Part shown: positions 44,308-55,658 of the stretch, one piece after another
How positions within the stretch are numbered: position 1 is the first letter of the stretch
Layout of the letters: the number at the start of each line of letters is the position of its first letter
Source of the DNA: Pycnopodia helianthoides
Lineage: Eukaryota; Echinodermata; Asteroidea; Forcipulatida; Asteriidae
Direction of reading: 5' to 3'
Length of the DNA: 64,000 nt
Assembly: GCA_032158295.1 (NCBI GenBank)
Contig: CM063255.1
Coordinates: 4,307,501 to 4,371,500 of the forward strand
Notes under the pieces: model-generated
The model's database searches: none
Seen by the model: the letters and a program-made list of their open reading frames with translations, nothing else
Told to the model about the DNA's origin: nothing
Made by a program: the position numbers and the translations under genes

Positions 44308-44711
44308 TTAAAGGAACATTACAGAATTGGTTTTTGCTAACATAACATTTGCTGGCAGTGTAAGCACTTTATGTAATCCACCTAGCATAAACTGACAAAC
44401 CTGTAGAAGTTTGAGATCGATCGGCCATCTACATGTAGGTCACGAGAAAATAGTGAAAAACCGATTACACATTTGCATGAAATCATATAGATTCAACAAA
44501 TGAATAAAACGCTCACTGAGCAATAACCTCCAATCGGAAAACTGGTTTATCCATCAAATATGACACTTCAGACAGAAATATTTCACATCAACATTTCAAG
44601 GGATGTTTTCTACTATCATCATCATTAGACCGTGTAAGTTTTATGTAAATCTGTGATCAAAAGTATATTTTACAAGTTTTTTTTCTTACCAATTCTGTAA
44701 TGTTCCTTTAA
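44308..44711 (+). mobile_element. Family A TTAA element
   Basis: 404 bp. Carries small insertions (ACATGTA near 44432, CACATCAACA near 44584). Confidence 0.88.
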
Positions 44712-44857
44712 AAAAAACAGGATACATGCCAGCAAAAGTACTCTTACATGTGCCATTAAATGATATTGAGCATTTATGAAACAAAAACTTTTCTGCTGGT
44801 AGGTACCATGCAAATGAAATTTGCTCAGCGATAAGAATTAGCTAAACCTTGCATGGC

Positions 44858-44875
44858 GGGGGGGGGGGGGGGGGG
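44858..44875 (+). repeat. 18-G homopolymer
   Basis: Uninterrupted G18. Confidence 0.95.
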
Positions 44876-44937
44876 CGTGGAGAAAAGCAACAGTGGTGTA
44901 GTCAAGCCCTTCAACCCTCAAGGTCAAGTCTGAGTCC

Positions 44938-45097
44938 GGGGTCGATTTCACAAAACTCTTCCTAACTTAGTCTAGTCCTAGGCAATGCTAAGAGATAGGA
45001 CTAGTCCTAAGTTAGGACCAGTACTTAGGACTAGTCCTATCTCTTAGCATTGCCTAGGACTAGTCCTAAGTTAGGAAGAGTTTTGTGAAATCGACCC
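44938..45097. mobile_element. 160-bp near-perfect palindrome
   Basis: Arms of about 73 bp from GGGTCGATTTCACAAAACTC to its complement GAGTTTTGTGAAATCGACCC, with a centre of about 10 bp. The arms carry repeated CTAGTCCTA/TAGGACTAG blocks. Would fold into one long hairpin. Confidence 0.9.
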
Positions 45098-45099
45098 TT

Positions 45100-45600
45100 G
45101 GGTCTCCAAGGTCAAGACCGAGTCACAGCATTCCAAGCTGAGGCCAATGCCAAGGCAACAGTGTCCAAAGCCAAGAAGGCCAGTTAAATGCACTCACATA
45201 TATGCAAGTATAAGAACAAAGCGAAACTTCACACACACAAAGGTGATATTTTTATACGGTTTTATTAAAACCCTCTTGCTGTCTGACCATTCAATACCAT
45301 TCACTGTGGTTTGAATGATAGATAAACTATGCCAGCCTGCAATATGATACCATGAGGGAATGCATGTACACAGTACACAGTTAGTTTGTGCACAGTTGTG
45401 CCACTGTACACAACCTTGGCAGTGGAATGGTTTCAAATGGTTGGTCAACTCACTGGAAAATGTTGCCAAGAGTCACTGACAGTAAAGTACTTTTACTTTC
45501 CTGACTGTTGCTTGTGGAATCTATCTGTTTTTCCATTGTGGCTTGGATTGAGGTGTCCAGAGACAGCTTCATGAAAATTCTCCAATATTCTCTTTCATGT
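45100..45600. other. Gene-free stretch
   Basis: No domain-bearing frame or known repeat. A CACAGTACACAGTTAG and GTGCACAGTTGTGCC cluster near 45370-45410 is locally repetitive. Confidence 0.4.
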
Positions 45601-45681
45601 ATCATGGTTGATCACACAAAACATTAACATCCTCTGTGACTATTTTGTCAGCTCTACCAATCCTGTATTGTTTAATACCTT

Positions 45682-46044
45682 TTAAAAGGCAAAGTAAACG
45701 TTTATTGTTTTAATCCTATATAAATGTAGATATATACAATAAAACTTATCTGTGAAAATTTAATTTCAAAAGGTGGTCGCGTTTTAAAAATATATCCAAA
45801 ATCTGCAGCGAATATGTCCACGCATAAAGAATAAAATTCCTAATAGGAATACATGATCTGAGAAATGTTTCTCAGATTTTGGGGGATAAAAACTGACTAT
45901 TATTTGTCCATATCCACATTATTTTGAATTGAAACATTTCTCAAAATGCTTTATACTATCGAAAGTTGCTCTACTTCTAACCAAGTCAGTTGTTATTGCC
46001 ATTAATTTTTTTGAGTGATTACCGATCGTGACCTTCCCCTTTAA
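45682..46044 (+). mobile_element. Family D TTAA element
   Basis: 363 bp, TTAAAAGGCAAAGTAAACG to ACCTTCCCCTTTAA. Best-bounded family D copy; contains TATAAATGTAGATATATACA, ACCTGTGAAAATTT and ATATGTCCACGCAT. Confidence 0.85.
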
Positions 46045-46299
46045 GACGTTTCTATGAAGTCGGGGTAGGAAAACGAAACGATGAGAATCTGTATAGGACC
46101 ATAAATCTCGGTCCCTTTTGAGTGGAGTTAGTATCGGTTTTGCTTTGTAATGTCTAATCGGCAGTGTTATCTGACTGCACCACCTATCAGCCCAACAAGA
46201 CCTGGATGAAGTGGCAGGGGTAGGAAATTCAATTAACTGTCATTTGATCTGTATTTCTTCCTGTGTCTGTCCAACGGGCTTCCTATCAATGGACAACAG

Positions 46300-47080
46300 A
46301 TGACATCGCTGGCTGTACTTTCCCGCTAAATACTTGTCAGTTGGAGAACCAACTTTTTTGGAAAAAGTGAGTCTTATACACAAAAGCTTTTTGTAACGTA
46401 CCCCACCGGGCTACTAAACTGTGTGTTTGTACTTTCCCCCAGGAAGTTTTAGTAGCCCAGATTTTAAATGTGCATTGTCAAAAAAAAAAACATCGCTGGC
46501 TACACTTTCTTGCTAAATATTTGTCAGTTGGAGAACCAACTTTTTTTGTAAAACAGTGAGTCTTATTTGGTGGGTAGGGTTTTCAATAAGTTATTGAGTA
46601 CAAAACATTGACAATATTTTAGTGAGAAAGTAATTCTTTCTCAATAGCTATACGTTACTTCAGAGGAAGTCAATTCTCACAATGTTTTATATTATCAGCA
46701 GCTCTCAGGTGCTTCTTACCATGTAAGTTTTTATGGTGTTTAAAAGTGTATTTCTTGAGTTATTACTAAAAATATCCTCTGCCTTTAAGCATATTTAAAG
46801 GCTCTGCAGGAAAACCTTCTTATTCGATAATTTGTCCACACCCTGTCAAGCTTTGTGCTTAAGCTTTTCGTAACAAACCCCACCCCACCGGGCTAGTACT
46901 AAACTGTGTGTTTTACTTGCCCCCAGGAAGTTTTAGTAGCCCAGATTTTAAATGTGCATTGTCCCAAAAAAAGAAAACCATCGCTGGCTACACTTTCCCG
47001 CTAAATACTTGTCAATTGGAGAACCGACTTTTTTTGTAAAACAATGAGTCTTATTTGGTGGGCAGGGTTTGCGTAGACCA
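46300..47080. repeat. Local duplications of a ~205-bp block
   Basis: 46385-46585 and 46864-47070 share CACCGGGCTA, CCCCAGGAAGTTTTAGTAGC, CAGATTTTAAATGTGCATTG, CATCGCTGGCTACACTTTC, GTCAGTTGGAGAACC and GTGAGTCTTATTTGGTGGG. Shorter copies lie at 46300-46375 and 47935-48025. Confidence 0.8.
46600..46793 (-). mobile_element. Family C half-element
   Basis: TAGTGAGAAAGTAATTC, TTCTCACAATGTTTTATA, CAGCAGCTCTCAGGTGCT and ATCCTCTGCCTTTAA match the right half of the copy at 55659-56053. Lies between the duplicated blocks. Confidence 0.65.
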
Positions 47081-47115
47081 GTGTCTTTTTCTTGACTCGC
47101 AAAGGTTTATCATCA

Positions 47116-47292
47116 GGGCCCAATTTCAGAAAATATTGCATAACAATTTTCTGCTAAGTAGAAATGAGCAGGATACCAGTCACAAATTCTACATGTGACG
47201 TGGTAGTTTGGCTGGTAACCTTTTTCTGGTAAGCATAATTTTGTTGTGCTTAGCTACTTTTTGTGCTTAAGCAGCTCTATGAAATTGGGCCC
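47116..47292. mobile_element. Family E element
   Basis: GGGCCCAATTTCAGAAAATA to CTCTATGAAATTGGGCCC, 177 bp, with a short deletion of the AGCTGCTTAAG block at left. Confidence 0.85.
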
Positions 47293-47334
47293 AGATGTTT
47301 GTTGAGTCAGGAGTGTGATTTCTCAGGATTTGTT

Positions 47335-47505
47335 TCTCGATTTCAGGACGGTCTCAAACCTCCTTGAGGCCTCTTTATGTTGTCTTGAAGGAAGTGAAGA
47401 GATCACCAAAGGGAGAAAGAAATAGTCCACATTGTGTCCAAGCCTGTAGTTTTTGTATTTCTGGTGTTGTACAGAGTCTGTAAACCTCCTGAACTGTAAC
47501 ACCTG
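47335..47505. repeat. Segment homologous to 54395-54575, left part
   Basis: AGATCACCAAAGGGAGAAAG, GTCCACATTGTGTCCAA, TGTAGTTTTTGTATTTC and ACAGAGTCTGTAAACCTCCT align with 54460-54565. The match continues after the family E element that follows. Confidence 0.75.
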
Positions 47506-47707
47506 GGCCCAATTTCATAGAGCTGCTTAAGCAGAAAATATTGCTTAAAAATGTTCTGCTAAGCCCCCCCCCAAAAAAAAAGGCAGGAAACCAGTCACAG
47601 ACTGTACATGTGAAATGGCATTTTGGCTGGTAATCTTATTCTGCTAAGCATAATTTTGTTGTGCTTAGCTACTTTTAGTGCTTAAAGCAACTCTTTGAAA
47701 TTGGGCC
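47505..47707. mobile_element. Family E element with visible empty site elsewhere
   Basis: GGGCCCAATTTCATAGAGCT to GAAATTGGGCC, 203 bp, including a small C/A run. The homologous locus at 54570 lacks it, so it is a later insertion. Confidence 0.85.
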
Positions 47708-48355
47708 TAGGGAGGTTTCTGGGTCGTCCACATTTGAAAAAGAAATGTAATTTGTTATTTTCTTTTTACGACTATTCCTCTGGGCTTCGCAGTCTTGACA
47801 GGGTCATAAAACTCTTGTCTTTACATGCCTGGTGACTTAATCAAGCCCGGTCAGTCCGTACTTCTTTGTGTGAATATCACAAAGTCAGATTTCCAAAAAA
47901 CCATGGTCAATGTATATATTCAGGCCTTACGCTTAAGCTTTTTGTAAAGTAGCCCGACGGGCCAGTAAACTGTGCATTTTACTTGCCCCCAGGAAGTTTT
48001 AGTAGCCAAGATTTTAAACAGGAATTGCCATAAATGTAATGTTCTGATTTGTTTTAATGTTAACATATCACTACCAGTTTAACGATTAACACATTTTATA
48101 CATTAATTATTCACATCTGAAAAGGAAGAAATTAGCATTTTAAACAAGTAGGTTGCACAATTTTCAGTAGCCCACAGGGCAAGTTGAGAAGTGGTGTTTA
48201 CTAGCCCATAGCATTTTTTACTAGACAATGTACGCCAGGCTAGTGTTAAAGGCGAGCCCTGATATTGTTTGTATTTGATTTCTAGGGAAATTGATAATAA
48301 TGATGAGGGGCACCAAGGCAATGACCAGGGGCAACGGGTTTGCCTCCGTTTCCTA

Positions 48356-48414
48356 TTAAGTGAAGTATCTGGCCTAGAAAATAGAAACAAGTGGAATATT
48401 TTAAAAACATTTAA
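48356..48414 (+). repeat. Direct repeat flanking a family A element, left copy
   Basis: AAGTGAAGTATCTGGCCTAG...GTGGAATATTTTAAAAACAT. The right copy is at 48786-48851 (AAGTGAAGTATCAGGCCTAG...). Confidence 0.8.
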
Positions 48415-48786
48415 AGGAAAATTACAGAATTGGTTTTGCTAACAAAACAGTTGCTGGCAGTGTAAGCACTTTATGTAATCCACCATATACATAAACTGAC
48501 AAACCTGTAGACGTTTGAGATCGATCGGCCATCTGGGTCACAAGAAAATAGTGAAAAACCGATAACACGTTTGCATGAAATCATATAGATTCAACAAATG
48601 ATTAAAACGCTCACTGAGCGATAAACTTTAATCGGAAAATTAGTTTATTCATTTCTCATCAAATATGGCATTTCAGACAGAAATATTTCAAGGGATGTTT
48701 TCTACTACCATCATCATTAGACCGTTTCAGTTTTATGTAAATCTGTGATCAAAAAGTATATTTTACAAGTTTTTCTTACCAATTCT
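48411..48786 (+). mobile_element. Family A element, right end cut
   Basis: Left end complete (TTAAAGGAAAATTACAG). The right end stops within ACCAATTCT, losing the last ~15 bp and its TTAA, at the start of the flanking direct repeat. Confidence 0.88.
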
Positions 48787-48899
48787 AAGTGAAGTATCAG
48801 GCCTAGAAAACAGTAACAACAGAAACAAGTGGAATATTTAAAAACATTTAATAAAAATATTTAATTCCTATAATGACTAATGTCAACATTTGAAGTCAT

Positions 48900-49250
48900 A
48901 AAATGTATTCAAAATTCCACCGTTGTAATTCCTGTGGTCGGTATATAGCAGAGCTGCCAACTCTCCCTGATTCTGCAGAAAGTTTTTCTGGACATAAACT
49001 GATCTTTCCGTGGTCTGATCGAACAGATTTGAAAATCTCCCAATAAATATGGAAATTGTTTGCCCTGTTGTGTTGAATGTAATTCTATACATCTCCCTGA
49101 TTATGTATTCAAAATTCCACCCTTGTAATTCCTGTGGTCGGTACAGCAGAGCTGCCAACTCTCCCTGATTCTGCAGAAAGTTTTTCTGGACATAAACTGA
49201 TCTTTCCACGGTCTGATCGAACAGATTTGAAAATCTCCCAATAATTGTGG
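48900..49250. repeat. Direct duplication, ~145-bp unit
   Basis: TGTATTCAAAATTCCACC, TTGTAATTCCTGTGGTCGGT, GAGCTGCCAACTCTCCCTGA, AAGTTTTTCTGGACATAAAC and CTGATCGAACAGATTTGAAA occur at 48902-49045 and 49107-49240. Minus-strand open frames across the unit reflect the duplication. Confidence 0.85.
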
Positions 49251-49614
49251 AATTGGTCCCCCATCTAGAAAATGGTCAGTCACCTCTGAGTACATCCTTT
49301 GGTTTAACTACCAATTAAATTGGCCTTGTCAACCATTATTATCACATCCGGCAGACGATATCGCTCACTGTGTTTCCCGCCAAATTTCACATTACCAAAT
49401 TTTATTTACGCGGGGTTTGCAGAAAGACAAGTCAGTCTGTTGTGTGAGAGAGCATGGTTGTCTTTAGTTTTGTTTTGTTTTGTGGTTTGGCATTGTTGTG
49501 AGTTTATGTTCTTCCACATTCTGAGAAATCTTGTTTCAGTCACCTTGGTTTTAAGGGGGGGGGGATATGTACATTTTGTGCTTGCCTCTAAGCATAGTGT
49601 TAGCTAGAGGGGTG

Positions 49615-49800
49615 TCTGGGTGGTGTCTTTTGGACTAGAGGGGTGTTTGGGTGGTGTCTTTTAGACACCCTGTTTTAAATTTGGACACCCTGTTTTATCT
49701 GTCATTTACATGTAATTGTATTGTAAGTGAACAATTTAGACACCCAGTTTTTAGTGGACACCCAGTTTTATTTTCCAGCATATTTGGACACCCTTTTTAC
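49615..49800. repeat. GACACCC-rich cluster
   Basis: GAGGGGTGTNTGGGTGGTGTCTT occurs twice (49609, 49636), followed by several GACACCC(T/A)GTTTT blocks to 49795, partly as inverted pairs. Confidence 0.6.
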
Positions 49801-49957
49801 CTAGTCCTGGTTAAAACCTTGCTTTGAAGGTTTTTTTTTCCCCAGATTTTTCACTCAAATTCTGGGGCTAGAAGGAAAATTTTGTTTGCTGTTAAAATTT
49901 ATTTGTCTCCTTATATAGGTGATTTTAAAAAATACATATTTTTTTGAAAAATGTTTG

Positions 49958-50335
49958 TTAAAAGGCAATGTATACCTTTGGTTTTTGGAACTGCTGGATT
50001 GTTTCAATCCTATATAAATGTAGATATATACAATCAAATGAACATGTGAAATTTTGTTGCAAAAGTTGATAGCGTTTCTGAGATATCGCCGAAAATCTGG
50101 AGTGGTTATTTCCACACAGGAAGAATAATCAGTAATTGGAACACGCAATCTAAAAAAAGGTTTCATGCATGAAACGTTTCATGCATTCAAACGTTTCTCA
50201 GATTGATGCTTTTTTAAATCCCTTTCTCGAAAACCACATTCCTTAGAAGGGAATTGTTTAACTTCAAACATTATCGACTACTGCAGTACTTTTTATGGTC
50301 ATTAATGTTTGGAATAGTTACCCCAAAAAGTCATT
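49958..50335 (+). mobile_element. Family D TTAA element, diverged
   Basis: TTAAAAGGCAATGTATACC, TATAAATGTAGATATATACA and GTTATTTCCACACAGGAAG. The centre holds the palindrome GTTTCATGCATGAAACG. The right end is degraded. Confidence 0.7.
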
Positions 50336-50931
50336 TTGAAAATGTTTGTTTATGCACAATTTTACAATTATTATTGATTTTGTTTCATATTTATATATCA
50401 ATCTTTAGACACTAGTGGTCCAAGTGTATATCAAAATTGTTTCAATTTCTTCAGTAAAAAAATTTCACCTGCACAACTGCCCTGGTTTCCCTCAAGGCAA
50501 AAATACACCTGGTTTTGTTTTGCTTATACGAATGCCCGGTCATAAATCCTTTTCAATCAGTTGTCAGACATCTAGGTCATGGCAATAATTGGCAATTAAA
50601 ATCGGAGACTAATCAAGCTCACTAAAAGATACATCCATCCGTAAAAAAAAACAAAAAACGGTGTTTGCTTTCTGTGAAACCCTTGCTGTATGGTGAACTG
50701 AAACCATGGTTTATAGCATGTCAAAGCATTATAGAGCACAGTGCAGGCTTGGAAGTCACCCTCCCTGACTGGTCTGAAGCAACCACAGAACGGTAGCCAA
50801 GTAACAGCGCCTCGCAGCGGTACTAACCATCTCATCGCTTCCAATCTTGCCAATCAACCACTCCAAGCCATCAACTCCCCCCCCCCTTCCGCACTCCCTC
50901 TCCACCTTGTGTTTACATCTGTGTAGCACCT

Positions 50932-50958
50932 TGACCTTTGAGCTTTGACCTCTGACCC
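50932..50958 (-). promoter_or_regulatory. Nuclear-receptor half-site cluster (DR1)
   Basis: TGACCT (50932-50937), then TGACCTCTGACCC (50946-50958), two half sites with one spacer base: the DR1 arrangement bound by RXR, HNF4 and COUP-TF type receptors. No adjacent gene identified. Confidence 0.4.
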
Positions 50959-51029
50959 CGACAGAAGGTCCACACACACACAGAGAATCCATGGTGCAGT
51001 GTGTGAAGTGTGCTTGGTTAAGATGTGTC

Positions 51030-52070
51030 AATCATGTGGGCACCAACAGGCACCTACTTATACTCCTGTGTACACATGCACTGTATAATACTGATAACAC
51101 TACAGGACAACCTGCTGTCGTGTGCGTACGTGCAAAGGCTTGCGCATATTAGTGAGTGGATGGGCCCTTTTCGAACCGAACGGTTTCAGTGACTAAGCTT
51201 GCGTTTTTTTTCAGCGCAGGATAACGTCACACAAAATTCTCAATAATTCAAGTATTGGCTTCTGGCAGGAAAATGCAGCTTTTCATTCGGTGCACAGTGT
51301 CTTCCGCCTACCAAAAATTATAGGCAGAATAAATTATCTGTAATTGAAAAATAAATTGATACCGTAATTCTGTGGGTAGCTGAGAAATGAAGGACTAACT
51401 TTGATGGAAAAACAAAATGTTGATTTGAAATCATGAAGCTGATCTAAATAATCAAAAGCATTTTTTTCAAAATCATTTTCAAAATTGTGGGTTGGTAGGT
51501 CAAGTTCAGTTTATAATTTGAATAATAAGAATTAGGGAAAAATCTAAATAATCAATATTCAAGCATTTTCTTTAAAATCATTATCGAAATTGTGGGTCAT
51601 TTTCGAAATTGTGGTCAAAAGAAACAACTGAAAATCAAGTTCAATTTACAATTCAAATATAAGAATGATAGAACAAAAAATTAGGAGAAAATCAAAATAA
51701 TCAATGTAAAAACATAAAAAATAAAAAAATAAAAAAATTGTGGGTGGATGGGTCAAAAGATAAAATTCAAATATTAAGATATTAAAAAAAATTAAGGGAA
51801 AAAATACCCCAGGGTCTCTTCCACATGGCCTGTTATGTCTGTGCTGTCTGTGTTTTGATAGCCGACCTCTGTGCCCGATGCAAAATGGCAAAAATTTCAC
51901 CAACTACTAAGTTGCACGCTAGAAGCCAGGAAAAGCCCTTGAAAACTCTCTTGAGTTGGGAGAACATTGATCTAAAATGATCTGCTTCATTGAGGCATCA
52001 CTTTGTTCTTGAGTGTATTGGGTATATATTGAAAAGTCTGTCAGTATTTAAGTTTTGGGTGGGTGTGTGG
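51030..52070. other. AT-rich gene-free stretch
   Basis: Irregular repetition of ATCTAAATAATCAA and AAATTGTGGGT between 51435 and 51760; otherwise unremarkable. No gene. Confidence 0.45.
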
Positions 52071-52079
52071 GTGGGTAGG

Positions 52080-52260
52080 TATACACATTCAAACCGGGGA
52101 CCTATAACAAAAGAGGACAATAGGGTCCCCGTTTGGGGAAAGGTCCCCAGTTGGAAAACGTGTACAAAACCAATGAGAGCTGGTTTGCCAAAAAGTTAGA
52201 GAACAAACAAAAGAGGGACAATAGGAGGTCCCCGATTGCAGGTGTTTACACACTTGTGTG
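52080..52260. repeat. Dispersed repeat with GGGACCTATAACAAAAGAG, copy 2
   Basis: Same block order as 22320-22500, with an additional GGGTCCCCGTTTGGGG. Confidence 0.75.
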
Positions 52261-52599
52261 AGTGGGTGAAAAAAATATATATATAAATAAAAAAAAATAA
52301 ACATTGATTACTCTGGATGACCCCTGAGCAGGCATGTGCTTAGCAACAAGTCTATACTAATTTATTATCAATGCTAATTAACATGTGAATAATTTTTGTC
52401 TGAATTTTGATTGAAATAATCCCATCTAATACATGTGGTTATTTACTGTGCCAAATTTGTTGACATGAAGTACAGATGATCCATATTATCTTCTTAAAGG
52501 TTTGTTGTTTTGAAAAAGTATTGTACACGCATATATATATTAATAAACCAGAAGGGCAACTGACAGAGTAAATTTTAACAAATTTTTGTCTGGACAAAG

Positions 52600-52755
52600 A
52601 CAAAATTACTAGGGCAGAGCGACACTTGAACCTGCGACCTCCGGATAGATATGCTGGTGCTCTACCAACTGAGCTATCTTAATCTAAACAAAATAAAAAT
52701 ATTGACAAAATATAGGGAGACCGCAAACAGATTGCTAGATAGCTGGTGAAGCCCA
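52600..52755. mobile_element. Inverted tRNA-like dimer, collapsed copy
   Basis: Minus arm intact (AGAGCGACACTTGAACCTGC to GAGCTATCTTAATC), then ATTGACAAAATATAGGGAGA and a plus arm reduced to TAGATAGCTGGTGAAG. Confidence 0.65.
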
Positions 52756-52838
52756 GGTTTTTTTCAGTCTCTACATGATCCATGGGTTTTCCCTACTGGG
52801 GGTGACCTCCCACATTTGACGCAATAGTTCCAGTACTA

Positions 52839-53170
52839 AGGCCAAATAAAAAAAAAAAACAGTTGATCGTCCCCTCCCTCATTCTTTTTTGAGGCTGCAT
52901 CTTTTTTTTTATTAATTTTTATTTTACTTTTTTTTTTTTTTTTTTCAAAAAGACATTTTTATGTTTTTCATGAAACATATCAATCTTTTAGAACTTGTAA
53001 CTACAGAAAGTAAGTGGGATGTTAAACTGAAGAATTGGTGGCCAGTTTAAATTAAAATGCTTGGCGGCAACCTTCGAAAGAAATAAAAGATGAAAAATAA
53101 AAAGGCCCTCATCCTCCTCTTTTAAAAAAACCTGGACGATCAACTGGTATTCTTTTTTACTTGGCCTAAT
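52839..53170. mobile_element. Fold-back element, AGTTGATCGTCC arms
   Basis: Left TAAGGCCAAATAAAAA...AGTTGATCGTCC and right GGACGATCAACTGGT...TTACTTGGCCTA, inverted. The right part matches 42110-42250 in reverse. Confidence 0.65.
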
Positions 53171-53204
53171 GTCAGGAAAAAATATGCAAAACAGAGATTT
53201 GACT

Positions 53205-53540
53205 TTTTGTACAACATTGGTAAGACTAAGAATATGGATGTTCACAGATTTGCACATAACTTACATGGTATGAAGAGGTCATGGTGGAAAACTTCCCTTG
53301 AAATAGTTTTGCTTGAATTGCTATATAGTTTTTGAGAAATTAGTAAAACAATTAGATTTTATCAAGGAGATAAAATCCCATGTTTGAAAACAGTGAAAAC
53401 ATATAAAGGGGTTTTCTTGTGACTCTGATGACCGATTGAGCTTAAACTTTCACAGGTTGGTTGTTTCATGGATATGTTGGGCTACACAAAGTGTAGATAC
53501 GGGTATTTGACAATTACCAATGTTGTACACGTGCTTTAAT
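53205..53540 (+). mobile_element. Family B-like element, diverged
   Basis: GTACAACATTGGTAAGAC, ATGTTCACAGATTTGCACAT, GACTCTGATGACCGATTGAG and CTTTCACAGGTTGGTTG follow the family B order. The CGCGCGATAATT centre is replaced by GATTTTATC...GATAAAATC. Confidence 0.7.
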
Positions 53541-53877
53541 AGAAACGTAGGAAGTTTGTTAATATTGAAAACATTGGAAACTGTCGTTCAGGTCATTTGC
53601 TTTAGCCTTTTTTGAGCTGAAAGTGTTCCAGCCATTTGTGGCTGCTGTGGGCATTTTGGACACAAGCCACTGTGGTCTCGGAAATGTTATAAATCACCCC
53701 AATTTTTATGAATTCTGATCGGGTCAAAAAAGTACATTCAGTCAGGTTAATTGAGTATTCTAAATACAGCAATTAATTTTCCGATGCTTGACGCTCTGTC
53801 ATCTGTGTATTGATTAAAACAAAAACGGAAAGAATTGTTGCGCATAAAGATGATCCCAATGGAGTGTTACTTCGTAG

Positions 53878-53881
<4 letters not shown>

Positions 53882-53922
<41 letters not shown>
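53882..53922. repeat. TC microsatellite
   Basis: About 20 TC units. Confidence 0.95.
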
Positions 53923-53925
<3 letters not shown>

Positions 53926-53957
53926 ACCCCCCCAACCCCTATCGGCCTGATCACCGG

Positions 53958-54092
53958 ATGGAGCGAGTGCTCTATGCCGCCCATCTGCAGCCGATTCTTC
54001 ATGAGGCACTAGAAGCCGACGCCGCTTCCCCTTTGTCTTCGGGACGCCCTGGCTTCGGTCGCCGGGCGGATTCTCAACACAGCGTAGCGTGA
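53958..54092 (+). CDS. Possible coding exon in a CpG-rich patch
   Basis: The frame from ATG 53958 reads MERVLYAAHLQPILHEALEA, then an Ala/Ser/Gly/Arg-rich stretch and TGA after 44 codons. It looks more protein-like than most frames here (amphipathic, CpG-rich, GC third positions). A donor-like GAG/gtaggag follows the stop at 54091, so a different frame or a 5' untranslated exon is also possible. No family recognised. Confidence 0.25.
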   Translation: MERVLYAAHLQPILHEALEADAASPLSSGRPGFGRRADSQHSVA

Positions 54093-54394
54093 GGTAGGAG
54101 TGGAAGGGACTTTGTATCGCACGGACACGCAACATTTACCCGACTCTCTGTCCTCTATTAGGAGGGGGGGGGGGGGTGGTGGGGGTTGGCGTTGTTTTGG
54201 GGAACTTTAACGAGTCTTCCGGCTGACTGATTAAGGTGAAGAGGAGAGAGATGGGGTGGTTTCGCTTGTTAATAATAGACTTTAACTGTGACACGATTGT
54301 AAAGCTTGAAATTATTAACCAGTCTTTGTCAGTGTTTAACCTCCTTGCGATGGGTCTGGTCTTGGTTGTTTTTTCAGGCATGGGATTTTCTCAA

Positions 54395-54720
54395 GATTTT
54401 TTTCAAGATTTCAGGATTTTTTTTTTAAAATTCTCCTTGAGCCAGGTTTTCCTGAAGGAGCTAAAGCACATCACCAGAGGGAGAAAGAAATTGTCCACGC
54501 TGTGTCCAAACTTGTAGTTTTGTATTTCCGGGTGATGCACAGAGTCTGTAAACCTCCTGAATTGTAATATCTGAGAGGTTCTGGGTCTAGAATAAGGAGG
54601 GAAGTCTGCACAGCCACATTTTTCAGGAAATTTAAACATTCTTTAAATCTCATTCTCTGTGTTTTGGCAGGGTCATGGACAAAGTTGGACTTTAGACACA
54701 AGTTTGATTCTAGAAGAATA
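54395..54720. repeat. Segment homologous to 47335-47830
   Basis: CACATCACCAGAGGGAGAAA, GTCCACGCTGTGTCCAA, ACAGAGTCTGTAAACCTCCT, then directly GAGGTTCTGGGTC, which at 47705 is separated by the family E insertion. Confidence 0.75.
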
Positions 54721-54735
54721 ATGACAGAGATTCAG

Positions 54736-55128
54736 TTAAAGGAACATTACAGAATTGGTTTTTGCTAACAAAATAGTTGCTGGCAGTGTAAGCACTTTAT
54801 GTAATCCACCATATACATACACTGACAAACCTGTAGAAGTTTGAGATCGATCGACCATCTGGGTCACGAGAAAATAGTGAAAAACCGATTACACATTTGC
54901 ATGAAATCATATAGATTCAACAAATGAATAAAAACGCTCACTGAGCGATAAACTCTAATCGGAAAATTAGTTTATTCATTTCTCATCAAATATGGCATTT
55001 CAGACAGAAATATTTCAAGGGATATTTTCTACTATCATCATCATTAGACTGTAAGTTTTATGTAAATCTGTGATAAAAAAATTTATTTTACAAGTTTTTT
55101 TCTTACCAATTCTGTAATGTTCCTTTAA
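54736..55128 (+). mobile_element. Family A TTAA element
   Basis: 393 bp, complete ends and core. Confidence 0.9.
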
Positions 55129-55658
55129 ACAACTGTGCTCAGCTCAATGATATTTGGCACAAATATTAGGCACCCAGTGGTCCCCCTGAAATAACAATTT
55201 TATTGGCCGCAAAATAAAGACGGTACCAAATCAGCCTGTGCCCAAAAATAGACGATTTGCAAAATGAGCAATTTAATGGGTTAATTTTTCAAACAACCCG
55301 CATGTGTAACGGATGGACCCTTTTTATGGGTTATGGTAATCAGTGACTATGAGGAACAATTTACGAGACATTCTCTCAATTAAAAAGACAAACTAACAAG
55401 TAAAAGCAAAGGACAAAATATAAAGTGCAGACTATAAAGTCAAAGTGTGCTGGTAGTTACACCACCAGTACCATTTTAATCAGAGTCAATGAGTTGGGTG
55501 TTGAAAAATGTTGTTGGATTTTGTGAAGGCCCCTTTTACACTCAGCAGATATCCTGGGAAATTTGTTTGATCTGTTCACACCTGAATTGCTGCCCCTGGC
55601 AAGTTCCTGGGAAATAGCCATTTCTTCGGAAACAGTCACCCTGCTTCGGGGAGTAGGG

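Noticed and set aside
48883..49295. Minus-strand frames encoding YVQKNFLQNQGELAALLY repeats
   Set aside because: Arises from a 145-bp direct duplication of a non-coding dispersed repeat; no domain.
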